Shown here: positions 21,164 to 30,277 of the stretch, in pieces | Numbering within the stretch: position 1 is the stretch's first letter | Layout of the letters: every line of letters begins with the position of its first letter | Made by a program: the position numbers and the translations under genes | Assembly (NCBI RefSeq): GCF_000177195.2 | Contig: NC_015953.1 | Span: forward strand, 1,364,001-1,428,000 | From: Streptomyces sp. SirexAA-E | Lineage (GTDB): Bacteria; Actinomycetota; Actinomycetes; Streptomycetales; Streptomycetaceae | DNA length: 64,000 nucleotides | Direction of reading: 5' to 3' | The notes under the pieces: generated by a model | Database searches by the model: none | Seen by the model: only the letters and a program-made list of their open reading frames with translations | Told to the model about the DNA's origin: nothing

Positions 21164-21964
21164 CTACTTGCCGAGGGGCAGTCCGCGGGCCGTGTAGCGG
21201 TCACCGTGGTGCTCGACGACGAGCGGCAGGCCGAAGCAGAGGGAGAGGTTGCGGGAGCTGAGCTCGGTCTCCATGGGGCCCGCGGCGAGCACCTTGCCCT
21301 GGCGGATCATCAGGACGTGGGTGAAGCCCGGAGCGATCTCCTCGACGTGGTGGGTCACCATGATCATGGAGGGGGCGTACGGGTCGCGGGCGAGGCGGCC
21401 GAGACGGCGGACCAGGTCCTCGCGGCCTCCGAGGTCGAGTCCGGCGGCGGGCTCGTCGAGCAGGAGGAGCTCGGGGTCGGTCATCATGGCGCGGGCGATG
21501 AGGGTGCGCTTGCGCTCGCCCTCCGAGAGCGTGCCGAACTTCCGGTCGAGGTACTCGGTCATGCCGAGCCGGTCGAGGAAGGCGCGGGCCCGCTCCTCGT
21601 CGACGGCCTCGTAGTTCTCGTTCCAGGTGGCGGTCATGCCGTAGGCGGCGGTGAGGACCGTCTGCAGGACGGTCTGGCGCTTGGGCAGCTTCTCGGCCAT
21701 CGCGACACCGGCGATTCCGATGCGGGGCCGGAGCTCGAAGACGTCGGTGCCGACGCCGCCGAGCCGCTCGCCGAGGACCGTGGCCGTGCCGGTGCTCGGG
21801 AAGAGATAGCTGGAGGCGATGTTGAGCAGAGTGGTCTTGCCCGCGCCGTTCGGCCCGAGGATGACCCAGCGCTCCCCCTCCTTGACCGACCAGGAGACGT
21901 CGTCCACCAGAGCGCGTCCGTCGCGGACCACGGATACGTCCACCAGCTCCAGTACATCGCTCAT
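21164..21964 (-). CDS. ABC transporter ATP-binding protein
   Basis: A 266-residue ATPase with Walker A GPNGAGKTT (37-45), the altered signature LSEGERKR, Walker B LLLLDEPAAGLD and an H-loop THHVEEIAPGFTH. The pattern resembles the ModF/YlmA type of ABC ATPases, which often have no membrane partner nearby, and none is encoded here. The start at 21964 (MSDVLELV) has a GGGGAGA site; the frame to 22024 is too long. The substrate or role is unknown. Confidence 0.88.
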   Translation of the reverse strand: MSDVLELVDVSVVRDGRALVDDVSWSVKEGERWVILGPNGAGKTTLLNIASSYLFPSTGTATVLGERLGGVGTDVFELRPRIGIAGVAMAEKLPKRQTVLQTVLTAAYGMTATWNENYEAVDEERARAFLDRLGMTEYLDRKFGTLSEGERKRTLIARAMMTDPELLLLDEPAAGLDLGGREDLVRRLGRLARDPYAPSMIMVTHHVEEIAPGFTHVLMIRQGKVLAAGPMETELSSRNLSLCFGLPLVVEHHGDRYTARGLPLGK

Positions 21965-22097
21965 GGCGCGTTGTCTCCCCATGCAGTGTCGAGATCGTCG
22001 CGTGCCTGTGGGCACAGCTCCCAAGGAAAACCTACGCCACCCGGAGAGTGCTCCGGCTCCAGGGTCTTTCCCCGGGTCCGTTCCCTAGGCTGTGGGC

Positions 22098-22877
22098 ATG
22101 CTTTCGGAACCACGCTCAGGGCGGCTCGCCGCATGGGGAAACGCACTTGTCGCCGGACTCGTCCCGCCGGACGACGCGGCGCAGGCGATCGTCGGCCGGG
22201 ACGCGGTGCACCGCGTCGAGGGGCTGCCGGGCGAGGCGGGGCCGGTCGGGCTCACGCTGGCGCTCGGGCGGCTGCGGGCGCTCGGCGCGACCGGATTCCG
22301 GGTGGCGCTGCCCGTGCCAGGGCATCCGCTGGGGCTCAGCGGGCCGCCGGACTTCAACGCGCGGGCGCTGGACGCCCAGGAGGCGGTGGTCGCCTTCGGG
22401 GCTCCGTACGGCCTGGTGCCGGAGGTGAGTGAGGCGGGGCCGGAAGGGGACGTGCACGTCGAGGTGGTGTGGCACTGCCTGCCGGTACGGGAGGCCCCAC
22501 CGGCCGACGTGCCGTCGCTGGGCGAGGCCGAGCGGGAGCTGGCGGAGGCGCTGCGGGACGCGACGGCGGTGCTGTCGCGGCTGGACGTCGCCGCGTCCGG
22601 GCCGGTGGCGGAGGCGGCGCTGGACGCGTACCGGGCGCGGGCGGAGCGGGGCCGCGAGGTGCTGGCGCCGGGTTATCCGCCTCGGGCGGTGCGGGTGCTG
22701 GAGCTGGCCCAGCGGGTGGGGCTGCTGGTGACGGTCGCCCATGGGTACGGCCACGGGGGCGCGGTGAGCGCTTCGGAGATCGCGGCCAGGAGTGAGGCAC
22801 TGCGCCCGGTGGAGCGGGTCGCCAGGCGGGCGCAGGTGGCGGCCTACAACGCGTATCTGGAGGAACGGGGACGCTGA
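22098..22877 (+). CDS. Conserved Streptomyces protein, unknown function
   Basis: A 259-residue protein I cannot place in a family. It has an Ala/Leu/Arg-rich composition with no membrane segment or signal peptide. A compact first domain (about 1-135) includes AIVGRDAVHRVEGLP and GFRVALPVPGHPLGL; the second half is helical (EAERELAEALRDATAVLSRLD, AEAALDAYRARAERG). ATG at 22098 has TAGGCT ending 6 bases upstream and no ribosome binding site, so it is probably leaderless. It sits between an ABC ATPase (divergent) and a response regulator (convergent). Codon use is normal for the region. Confidence 0.8.
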   Translation: MLSEPRSGRLAAWGNALVAGLVPPDDAAQAIVGRDAVHRVEGLPGEAGPVGLTLALGRLRALGATGFRVALPVPGHPLGLSGPPDFNARALDAQEAVVAFGAPYGLVPEVSEAGPEGDVHVEVVWHCLPVREAPPADVPSLGEAERELAEALRDATAVLSRLDVAASGPVAEAALDAYRARAERGREVLAPGYPPRAVRVLELAQRVGLLVTVAHGYGHGGAVSASEIAARSEALRPVERVARRAQVAAYNAYLEERGR

Positions 22878-22883
22878 CGAGGC

Positions 22884-22927
22884 CCCCGGGGCCGTCCGCC
22901 GCGCCCTCGTACCGTGCGGACCCGGGG
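22884..22927. terminator. Possible bidirectional terminator
   Basis: An imperfect GC-rich inverted repeat (CCCCGGGGCCGTCCGC with GCGGACCCGGGG) between convergent genes. A bulge in one arm lowers confidence. Confidence 0.45.
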
Positions 22928-22931
22928 TGGC

Positions 22932-23576
22932 TCAGCCCGCCGCTCCGTGCCGTACGGCCCAGAGGGCGGCCTGGGTCCGGTCGGACAGGTCGAGCTTCAT
23001 CAGGATGTTCGATACGTGTGTCTTGACGGTCTTCTCCGACAGGACCAGCGCCCGGGCGATCTCCCGGTTGGAACGGCCGTCGGCGATCAGGCCCAGGACC
23101 TCCCGTTCCCGTTCGGTCAGGGTGCTCCCCCGGCCGGTGCCGCCGCCCGCGTCCTCCTGTGCCAGCAGGGCCCCGGCGACCTCGGGCTGCAGCAGGACGT
23201 GGCCGGCGTGGACGGAGCGGATCGCACCGGCGAGCGCGTCCGGGTCGACGTCCTTGTACACGTAGCCACAGGCTCCGGCGCGCAGGGCCGGGACGACCGT
23301 GCGCTGCTCGGTGAAACTGGTGACGATCAGCACCTTGGCGGGGTTGTCCAGCTCGCGGAGGCGGCGCAGGGCCTCGATGCCGTCGGTGCCGGGCATCTTG
23401 ATGTCCATCAGCACCACGTCGGGGCGCAGGGACTCCGCCTCCGTGACGCCCTGGTCACCGTCGGAGGCCTCGCCGACCACCTCGATGTCGTCCTGGATCT
23501 CCAGGAAGGTGCGCAGGCCGCGCCGGACGACCTGGTGGTCGTCGACCAGCAGGACCTTGATGATCTTGTCAGCCAC
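22932..23576 (-). CDS. NarL/LuxR-family response regulator
   Basis: A 214-residue DNA-binding response regulator. The receiver domain (residues 5-122) has the acidic pair VDDH, phospho-acceptor D58 in VLMDIKMPG, TSFTEQ and the conserved Lys in YVYKD. A LuxR-type helix-turn-helix (about 148-210) reads LTEREREVLGLIADGRSN, REIA and SEKTVKTHVSNIL. GTG at 23576 overlaps the end of the sensor kinase gene by 8 bases, so the two are translationally coupled and form a cognate pair. Targets are not evident. Confidence 0.94.
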   Translation of the reverse strand: MADKIIKVLLVDDHQVVRRGLRTFLEIQDDIEVVGEASDGDQGVTEAESLRPDVVLMDIKMPGTDGIEALRRLRELDNPAKVLIVTSFTEQRTVVPALRAGACGYVYKDVDPDALAGAIRSVHAGHVLLQPEVAGALLAQEDAGGGTGRGSTLTEREREVLGLIADGRSNREIARALVLSEKTVKTHVSNILMKLDLSDRTQAALWAVRHGAAG

Positions 23577-24714
23577 CGGGGACCTCCATCTGGATCGTGG
23601 TGCCCTTCCCGGGCTCGGAGACGACGGTGAGCCTGCCGCCGACGCTGCCGGCCCGGTGCCGCATCGAGACGAGGCCGAGGTGGCGGCCCTCACGCCGGAC
23701 CGTGTGGACGTCGAAGCCGCTTCCGTCGTCCACGACCCGCAGGACCGCGGCCGGGCCCTGCCGGCCCAGGCTCACCGAGACGTGCGCGGCCTCCGCGTGG
23801 CGCAGGGCGTTGTGCAGTGCCTCCTGGGCGACGCGGAGCAGCGCCTCCTCCTGGGCGGAGGGCAGCGCCCGTACCCCTGAGCTCTCGAAGGTGACCCGGG
23901 CGGCGTGGGCCCGGTCCAGGACCCGGATCTGGTTGCGCAGGGTCGCGATCAGGCCGTCCTCGTCCAGGGCCGCGGGCCTCAGTTCCACCACGGCGGCACG
24001 CAGCTCCTCCACGGCCTCGGCCGCCAGGACGGCGACCTGCTGGAGCTCCCCCTTGGCGCGGGCCGGGTCGCGGTCGACGAGGGCGGTGGCGGCCTGTGCG
24101 GTCAGCCGGAGCGAGAAGAGCTTCTGGCTGACGGCGTCGTGCAGCTCGTGGGCGAGCCGGGAGCGCTCCTCGGCGATGGTGAGCTCCCGGCTGCGCTCGT
24201 ACAGGCGGGCGTTGGTGAGGGCGATCGCCGCGTGCTGGGCGAGGATCCCCAGGAGTTCCTCGTCGGCCTCGGTGAAGCCGCAGCCGCCCGAGGGCTTGGG
24301 GCAGCGCTTGTTGGCGAGGAAGAGCGCGCCGATCGTCTCGTCGCCGTCCTGGATCGGGAGGCCCAGGAAGTCGGACATGTCGGGGTGGGCGTCGGGCCAC
24401 CCCTCGAAGCGGGGGTCGGTGCGGACGTCTGCGAGCCGCTGGGGTGTGGCGTCGCTCAGCATCGCGGCGAGGATGCCGTGCTGCCGCGGCAGCGGCCCGA
24501 TGGCCTTCCACTGCGCGTCGCTGACCCCGTCGACGACGAACCGGGCGAAGCCGCCGTGGTCGTCCGGGACGCCCAGGGCCGCGTACTCGGCGTCCAGGAG
24601 TTCGCGCGCGGAGGCCACGATCGTCTTGAGGACGTCGCTCATCTCCAGGTGCCGGCTCATGGCGAGCAGCGCGGCGCTGACCGCGGCGAGGCCCGACGGT
24701 GGGCGGTGACTCAT
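23569..24714 (-). CDS. GAF-domain sensor histidine kinase (NarX/DevS-like)
   Basis: A 381-residue cytoplasmic histidine kinase with no membrane segment. A GAF sensor domain spans about 25-170. The HisKA_3 dimerisation helix has RSRLAHELHDAVSQKL with likely phospho-acceptor H192, and the ATPase domain has the N-box NALRHAEAAHVSV and G-box DDGSGFD. A Cys pair in the GAF domain (RCPKPSGGCGF) is worth noting because DevS/DosS-type GAF domains sense ligands or redox. ATG at 24714 has TACGGT 6 bases upstream, suggesting a leaderless message. It is co-transcribed with the response regulator. Confidence 0.93.
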   Translation of the reverse strand: MSHRPPSGLAAVSAALLAMSRHLEMSDVLKTIVASARELLDAEYAALGVPDDHGGFARFVVDGVSDAQWKAIGPLPRQHGILAAMLSDATPQRLADVRTDPRFEGWPDAHPDMSDFLGLPIQDGDETIGALFLANKRCPKPSGGCGFTEADEELLGILAQHAAIALTNARLYERSRELTIAEERSRLAHELHDAVSQKLFSLRLTAQAATALVDRDPARAKGELQQVAVLAAEAVEELRAAVVELRPAALDEDGLIATLRNQIRVLDRAHAARVTFESSGVRALPSAQEEALLRVAQEALHNALRHAEAAHVSVSLGRQGPAAVLRVVDDGSGFDVHTVRREGRHLGLVSMRHRAGSVGGRLTVVSEPGKGTTIQMEVPGG

Positions 24715-25182
24715 GTGCTCACCGTACCGGCGGGGTCACGGCGGCCGTATCGGCCCGGGGACCCCTGCCGTATAGGGCGCTGGTAGTAGGCCGGAGCGCT
24801 CCGGCACGGGTCCCCTCTGTACGGCCGGGCCCTTCCGGACGGCGGCGCCGACCCGCCGCACCCCACCTTCCGGAACATCACCCTCCGCATTACAGGAGCA
24901 ACGTTTCGTGAACCGGAGAGGCGCGCCGTGTGAGCCCAGGCATAGGACGCACGTCACTTACGAAGCCGGATAGTTGCACCAAAACGGTCATTAGGGCTGG
25001 GCTCAAAACGGACAGGAGGGTATGAACGCCACTCGCTTCCACTACCCAGCTTCGTACGTCACACCTTTGCCAGCCCATTTTGCTGGCGCTAAGAATTGCA
25101 AGCGTCCCCGACGGAGATGTGCTTCGGCGCTTCCGTCCGCGTCCTCGCCGAGGACCCCTGCTATTCGAAGAGGTACGACTGT
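24715..25182. other. 468-base divergent intergenic region
   Basis: This interval separates the sensor kinase (leftward) from the secreted transglycosylase (rightward). The left end holds the TACGGT element at 24721-24726 for the kinase. Nearer the right end the sequence is less GC-rich, with a small stem GCCAGC/GCTGGC at 25069-25087 and a possible 66-codon frame at 25022 that I do not believe. It probably carries a long 5' leader of the transglycosylase gene. I looked for the c-di-AMP (ydaO) riboswitch core expected before such genes and did not find it. Confidence 0.5.
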
Positions 25183-25929
25183 ATGTCCATCTCCCGCATC
25201 ACCAGCCGTAGCCGTCGCCTGAACAAGGCGCAGAAGCTCTCCGTCGCGGGTGTGTCCACCCTGGCCGCCGCCGCCGTCGCCTTCTCCCTGGTCCCCGACG
25301 ACGCGTCGGCGACCACCGAGCCCCAGGCCGTCTCCGGTGCACCGGTCGCGTTCGCGGGCAAGGGACAGACCGACTCCGTCCAGGCCAGCATCATCGAGCA
25401 GCACTCCACCGCCGAGCAGCTGGTGAAGGCCGCCGACGCCGCCAAGGCGAAGGCCGCCGCCGCCGAGAAGAAGGCGGCCGACCAGGCCGAGGCGAAGGCC
25501 AAGGCCGTCGCCGAGGCCAAGAGCAAGGCCGCCGCGAAGGCCAAGGCGGACGCGCAGAAGCGTTCCTCCTCGACGTCGAGCCGTGCGGCCGACCGCAAGC
25601 CGGTCTACGCCGACAACCTCGACGGCTGGATCCGCGAGGCCCTGTCGATCATGCACGAGAAGAAGATCCCCGGCACGTACGAGGGCCTGCACCGCAACAT
25701 CATGCGTGAGTCCAGCGGTAACCCGCGTGCCATCAACAACTGGGACATCAACGCGATCAACGGCATCCCGTCCAAGGGCCTGCTCCAGGTGATCAAGCCG
25801 ACGTTCGACTTCTACCACGTTGCCGGCACCAAGAAGGACCAGTACGACCCGGTCGCCAACATCACCGCCGCGGCCAACTACGCCGCGGACAAGTACGGCT
25901 CGATCGACAACGTCGACAGCGCGTACTGA
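25183..25929 (+). CDS. Secreted lytic transglycosylase (SLT domain)
   Basis: A 248-residue exported cell-wall enzyme predicted to cleave glycan strands of peptidoglycan. A signal peptide covers about 1-43 (basic start, hydrophobic VAGVSTLAAAAVAFSLV, likely cleavage near ASA). An Ala/Lys/Glu coiled coil (about 75-127) follows, then a Ser-rich hinge and the SLT domain (146-248) with catalytic E176 in IMRESSGNPRAIN and the closing NYAADKYGSIDNV. ATG at 25183 follows GAGG; a TTG-started longer frame is rejected. The coiled coil probably positions the enzyme at the wall. A terminator follows at 25996. Confidence 0.92.
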   Translation: MSISRITSRSRRLNKAQKLSVAGVSTLAAAAVAFSLVPDDASATTEPQAVSGAPVAFAGKGQTDSVQASIIEQHSTAEQLVKAADAAKAKAAAAEKKAADQAEAKAKAVAEAKSKAAAKAKADAQKRSSSTSSRAADRKPVYADNLDGWIREALSIMHEKKIPGTYEGLHRNIMRESSGNPRAINNWDINAINGIPSKGLLQVIKPTFDFYHVAGTKKDQYDPVANITAAANYAADKYGSIDNVDSAY

Positions 25930-25995
25930 GCCACACCGGACAGGCCTGGCAGAGCGGCCACCGGTACGCGGCGTCGCGTGACCGGCCGGCACATG

Positions 25996-26030
25996 CCGAA
26001 GGGCGGCACCCCGTGGGGTGCCGCCCTCGG
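25996..26030. terminator. Bidirectional terminator hairpin
   Basis: GGGCGGCACCCC pairs with GGGGTGCCGCCC across a 2-base loop, with flanking pairs, between the convergent transglycosylase and FHA-ABC genes. Confidence 0.85.
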
Positions 26031-26077
26031 GCGTTCCCGGGCCCGGCGGGGCCGGTACGACCGGCCCGGCGCGGGTC

Positions 26078-28624
26078 CTACTTGCGCATGACCTCGGGCT
26101 CGTGGCGCCGCAGCAGCCGCGAGACGACGGCGAAGAGGACCACGGCCATGAGCAGCAGCACCGCGATGTTCATCCCCCACTGGCCGGCCGAGCTCTCCCA
26201 GAGCGGGTCCAGGTCGGTCGGGTTGTCCGTGTCCCACGGCGGCATCAGGTGGGCGAGGTCCAGCGTCGCCCCGGCCGCGGCGACCGCCCAGCGCGAAGGC
26301 ATTAGCCAGGCGAACTGCTCGAGACCGGGCGAGCCGTAGAGCTGGAAGAGCACCCCGGTGAAGACCACCTGGACGATGGCGAACATGACGAGCAGCGGCA
26401 TGGTCTTCTCGGCGGTCTTCACCAGCGCGGAGATCATCAGCCCGACCATCATCGAGGTGAACCCGAGCGCGATGATCGCCAGGCAGATCTCCACGGCCGG
26501 GGACATGAACAGCCCCTCCTCCGGCAGCTTCCGGGTGGACAGGCCGATGCCGCAGATGATCACGCCCTGAAGGGCGGTGATCACACCGAGGACGATCACC
26601 TTGGACGTCAGGTAGGCGGAGCGGGACAGGCCGGTGGCCCGTTCCCGTTCGTAGATGACCCGCTCCTTGATCAGTTCTCGTACGGAGTTGGCCGAACCGG
26701 CGAAGCACATGCCGACCGCGAGGATCAGCAGAATCGTCCCGGCCTTGCTGTTGAACCGCTTGCCGGCCACATCGGGTGCCGCCAGACCGAACTCGGCGGG
26801 AATCACCACGCTGACGAGGCCGAGCACCGCCGGAAGGATCACCATCAGGGCGAGGAAGCCCTTGTCGGAGGCGATCACCGAGATGTAGCGGCGCATCAGC
26901 GTCAGCAGCTGCGCCGTCCAGCCCTGCGGCTTCGGCGGGCGCATCTGCTGCGCCGGGGGCATGTGGACGGACTGGGCGGCGACGGCGTCGATGTCCGCGG
27001 CGTACATCTGGTAGTGCTGCGAGCCGCGCCAGCGGCCCGCCCAGTCGTAGTCGCGGTAGTTCTCGAAGGCGGAGAAGACGTCGGCCCAGCTGGTGTAGCC
27101 GAAGAAGTTCAGCGCCTCCTCGGGCGGACCGAAGTAGGCGACGGACCCGCCGGGTGCCATCACCAGCAGCTTGTCGCAGATCGCCAGCTCGGCGACGGAG
27201 TGCGTGACGACCAGGACCGTGCGTCCGTCGTCGGCCAGACCGCGCAGCAGCTGCATGACGTCGCGGTCCATGCCCGGGTCGAGGCCGGAGGTCGGCTCGT
27301 CCAGGAAGATCAGCGAGGGCTTGGTGAGCAGCTCCAGAGCCACCGAGACACGCTTGCGCTGTCCGCCGGAGAGGGAGGTGACCTTCTTGTCCTTGTGGAT
27401 GTCGAGCTTGAGCTCGGCGAGGACCTCGTGGATCCGGGCGGTGCGCTCGGCCTCGGTGGTGTCCGCGGGGAAACGGAGCTTGGCCGCGTATCCGAGGGCT
27501 TTGCTGACCGTGAGTTCCTTGTGCAGGATGTCGTCCTGCGGGACCAGGCCGATGCGCTGTCGCAGCTCGGCGAACTGCTTGTACAGGTTCCGGTTGTCGT
27601 AGAGGACGTCGCCCTGGTTGGCGGGCCGGTAGCCGGTGAGCGCCTTGAGCAGGGTGGACTTGCCGGAGCCCGACGGGCCGATGACCGCGACCAGGGACTT
27701 CTCCGGGACGCCGAACGACACGTCCTTGAGGATGTTCTTGCCGCCGTCGACCGTCACCGTGAGGTGGCGGGCGGAGAAGGAGACCTCACCGGTGTCGACG
27801 AACTCTTCCAGCCGGTCCCCGACCAGCCGGAAGGTCGAGTGACCGACGCCGACGATGTCGTTGGGGCCGATGAGCGCCGAGCCGGACTTGCTGAGCGGCA
27901 GACCGTTGACGTACGTGCCGTTGTGCGAGCCGAGGTCGCGGATCTCGAAGCGGCCGTCGGGCGTCGCCCGGAATTCGGCGTGCAGCCGGGAGACCTGGAG
28001 GTCGGAGACGACCAGTTCGTTCTCCAGGGCACGACCGATGCGCATGACGCGGCCGAGGTCCAGCTGGTGGAAGGTGGTCGGGCTGCGGTCGCCGTAGACC
28101 GGCGGGGCCCCCGAAGCGCCACCGGGGGCGCCCGCACCGGGCGTCGGGCCGGGACCCCCCTGCTGGTGCGGGACCGGAGGGGCGTAGTGCATCTGCTGCT
28201 GGGCGGCGGCCTGCTGCGGGTGCTGCGCGTGCGCCGGATCCGGCCACACGGGCGCGCCCTGCTGCGGATGCGCCGGACCCGGCTGCGCGGCGGCCGGCTG
28301 GCCGCTGTGCACACCGGCGGCGGCGGCCGTGAAGCTCAGCCGCGGCCCGTCGGTGGCGTTGCCCAGGTTGACCGCGACCCCGGGGCCGATCTCCGTCTGC
28401 TGGACCCGCCGGCCCAGTACATAGGTGCCGTTGGTGCTCCCGTGGTCCTCGATGGACCAGCTCCGCCCGTTCCAGCTGATCGTGGCATGCCGCCACGACA
28501 CCCTGGCGTCGTCCGCCATCAGGTCGCCCTGCGGATCACGTCCGAGGGTGTACGGCCTGGACGGATCGAGCGTCCAGGTCCTTCCGTTGAATTCCAGTAC
28601 GAGTTCCGGCACTCCGCGCCCCAC
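26078..28624 (-). CDS. FHA-FHA-ABC ATPase/permease fusion exporter (Rv1747-like)
   Basis: An 848-residue protein with the same layout as M. tuberculosis Rv1747, a phospho-regulated exporter of cell-envelope glycolipids. The N-terminal FHA domain (about 8-100, with HGSTNGTYV), a Pro/Gln/Ala-rich linker (about 105-185) and a second FHA domain (190-285, SHNGTYVNG) should bind phosphothreonine. The ABC ATPase follows (GPSGSGKST, LSGGQRKR, LIFLDEPTSGLD), then an ABC2-type permease of about six membrane segments at the C-terminus. GTG at 28624 follows GGGGGA; the longer frame to 29026 is rejected. Regulation by a Ser/Thr protein kinase is inferred from the domains. Confidence 0.93.
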   Translation of the reverse strand: MGRGVPELVLEFNGRTWTLDPSRPYTLGRDPQGDLMADDARVSWRHATISWNGRSWSIEDHGSTNGTYVLGRRVQQTEIGPGVAVNLGNATDGPRLSFTAAAAGVHSGQPAAAQPGPAHPQQGAPVWPDPAHAQHPQQAAAQQQMHYAPPVPHQQGGPGPTPGAGAPGGASGAPPVYGDRSPTTFHQLDLGRVMRIGRALENELVVSDLQVSRLHAEFRATPDGRFEIRDLGSHNGTYVNGLPLSKSGSALIGPNDIVGVGHSTFRLVGDRLEEFVDTGEVSFSARHLTVTVDGGKNILKDVSFGVPEKSLVAVIGPSGSGKSTLLKALTGYRPANQGDVLYDNRNLYKQFAELRQRIGLVPQDDILHKELTVSKALGYAAKLRFPADTTEAERTARIHEVLAELKLDIHKDKKVTSLSGGQRKRVSVALELLTKPSLIFLDEPTSGLDPGMDRDVMQLLRGLADDGRTVLVVTHSVAELAICDKLLVMAPGGSVAYFGPPEEALNFFGYTSWADVFSAFENYRDYDWAGRWRGSQHYQMYAADIDAVAAQSVHMPPAQQMRPPKPQGWTAQLLTLMRRYISVIASDKGFLALMVILPAVLGLVSVVIPAEFGLAAPDVAGKRFNSKAGTILLILAVGMCFAGSANSVRELIKERVIYERERATGLSRSAYLTSKVIVLGVITALQGVIICGIGLSTRKLPEEGLFMSPAVEICLAIIALGFTSMMVGLMISALVKTAEKTMPLLVMFAIVQVVFTGVLFQLYGSPGLEQFAWLMPSRWAVAAAGATLDLAHLMPPWDTDNPTDLDPLWESSAGQWGMNIAVLLLMAVVLFAVVSRLLRRHEPEVMRK

Positions 28625-28950
28625 TAGTTGTCCCCCGTGTCGCCCCCGTCGAGGAGGGCCTAGGGATGCTGAACATCGTGGGGAACTATTCCAGGACAGG
28701 TCCCGGAACGGAAAGCCGGGCGGCGTGAAGACCGCGCGCGGGCTCCGAGGGGGCGGGGCGGACTCAGGAGGAATGGGACCGCGACGGAAGTTCCGGCGTC
28801 CGAGCCCGGGGCGTGACGGCTCCGCGCGTCCGGCGCGCCAGGCTCCGCGCGGGCGGATGTCAGTTCGGCCCGCCCCGTCCGTCCTGCCGCTGTCCGCCAC
28901 TCGGGACAGGCGTGGGAGCGGCCGGGCGGGCGCTATACGGTGGTCCCACC
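28625..28950. other. 326-base divergent intergenic region
   Basis: It separates the leftward FHA-ABC gene from serB. Close to serB, TATACGGT (28934-28941) may be a -10 element 9 bases from the ATG. The middle is plain GC-rich sequence in which I see no repeat, RNA gene or operator. Confidence 0.5.
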
Positions 28951-30207
28951 ATGAGCGCATCTGAGCCCCCTCGGTCACCCCGGTCTCCTGAGCTTCCCGA
29001 TTCCCCGCAGGGCACGGGCACGCCAACGCTTCTCGTCAAGATCTTCGGGAAGGACCGGCCCGGAATCACCGCCGGTCTCTTCGACACCCTCGCCGCCTTC
29101 TCCGTCGACGTGGTCGACATCGAGCAGGTCGTCACCCGTGGCCGCATCGTGCTGTGCGCGCTGGTGACCGACCCGGCGGCGGGCGGCGCGACCGAGGGCG
29201 GCCTGCGGTCCACGGTCCACAGCTGGGCGGAGTCGCTGAAGCTCCAGGCGGAGATCATCTCGGGCACCGGCGACAACCGTCCGCGCGGCTACGGCCGTTC
29301 CCATGTGACCGTGCTGGGCAACCCGCTGACGGCCGAGTCCACGGCGGCCATAGCGGCCAGGATCACCTCCACCGGCGGCAACATCGACCGTATCTTCCGG
29401 CTGGCCAAGTACCCGGTCACCGCGGTGGAGTTCGCCGTGTCCGGCACGGCCACCGAGGAGCTGCGTACCGCGCTGGCGACCGAGGCCGCGGACATCGGCG
29501 TCGACATCGCCGTCGTGTCGGCCGGGCTGAGCCGCCGGGCCCAGCGGCTGGTCGTCATGGACGTGGACTCGACACTGATCCAGGACGAGGTCATCGAGCT
29601 CTTCGCGGCGCACGCCGGCTGCGAGGACAAGGTCGCCGAGGTGACCGAGCAGGCGATGCGCGGCGAGCTGGACTTCGAGCAGTCGCTGCACGCGCGGGTG
29701 GCGCTGCTGGCGGGGCTCGACGCGTCGGTGGTGGACAAGGTGCGGGCCGAGGTCCGGCTGACCCCCGGAGCCCGCACCCTGATCCGTACGCTCAAGCGAC
29801 TCGGCTACCAGGTGGGCGTGGTCTCGGGCGGCTTCACCCAGGTCACGGACGACCTCAAGGAGCGTCTCGGGCTGGACTTCGCGTCCGCCAACACGCTGGA
29901 GGTCGTCGACGGCAAACTGACCGGCCGGGTCGTGGGTGACGTGGTGGACCGGGCGGGCAAGGCCCGGTTGCTGCGGAGCTTCGCCGAGCAGGCCGGGGTA
30001 CCGCTGGCGCAGACGGTGGCGATCGGGGACGGCGCGAACGACCTGGACATGCTGAACACGGCCGGGCTGGGTGTGGCGTTCAACGCCAAGCCGGTGGTCC
30101 GGCAGGCGGCGCACACGGCGGTGAACGTGCCGTTCCTGGACACCGTGCTCTATCTGCTGGGCATCACCCGTGAAGAGGTCGAGGCCGCCGACGGTCTCGT
30201 CGACTGA
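28951..30207 (+). CDS. serB: Phosphoserine phosphatase
   Basis: Last enzyme of serine synthesis from 3-phosphoglycerate, 418 residues. Two N-terminal ACT-like domains (about 25-190, beginning LLVKIFGKDRPGITAGLFDTL) precede a HAD phosphatase with VVMDVDSTLIQDEVIE (nucleophile D204, acid D206), VVSGGFTQV and the metal-binding AIGDGANDLDML. This actinobacterial double-ACT form suggests feedback control by amino acids. ATG at 28951 gives the usual family length; there is no clear ribosome binding site, and TACGGT lies 9 bases upstream. A strong terminator follows. Confidence 0.95.
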   Translation: MSASEPPRSPRSPELPDSPQGTGTPTLLVKIFGKDRPGITAGLFDTLAAFSVDVVDIEQVVTRGRIVLCALVTDPAAGGATEGGLRSTVHSWAESLKLQAEIISGTGDNRPRGYGRSHVTVLGNPLTAESTAAIAARITSTGGNIDRIFRLAKYPVTAVEFAVSGTATEELRTALATEAADIGVDIAVVSAGLSRRAQRLVVMDVDSTLIQDEVIELFAAHAGCEDKVAEVTEQAMRGELDFEQSLHARVALLAGLDASVVDKVRAEVRLTPGARTLIRTLKRLGYQVGVVSGGFTQVTDDLKERLGLDFASANTLEVVDGKLTGRVVGDVVDRAGKARLLRSFAEQAGVPLAQTVAIGDGANDLDMLNTAGLGVAFNAKPVVRQAAHTAVNVPFLDTVLYLLGITREEVEAADGLVD

Positions 30208-30236
30208 CCGGCCGGGGCCCGACGGTCCCGGACACG

Positions 30237-30273
30237 CGAGGGACCCGGCACAGCTGCTGTGCCGGGGCCCTCG
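30237..30273. terminator. Bidirectional terminator hairpin
   Basis: A 17-bp stem with one mismatch and a CTG loop lies between the convergent serB and sixA genes. Confidence 0.85.
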
Positions 30274-30277
30274 TACG

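Noticed and set aside
24900..25182. ydaO-type c-di-AMP riboswitch
   Set aside because: The conserved core around GAATCCGACAGCTAA is not present.
25022..25222. 66-codon frame before the transglycosylase
   Set aside because: No ribosome binding site, mixed codon bias, overlaps the real start.
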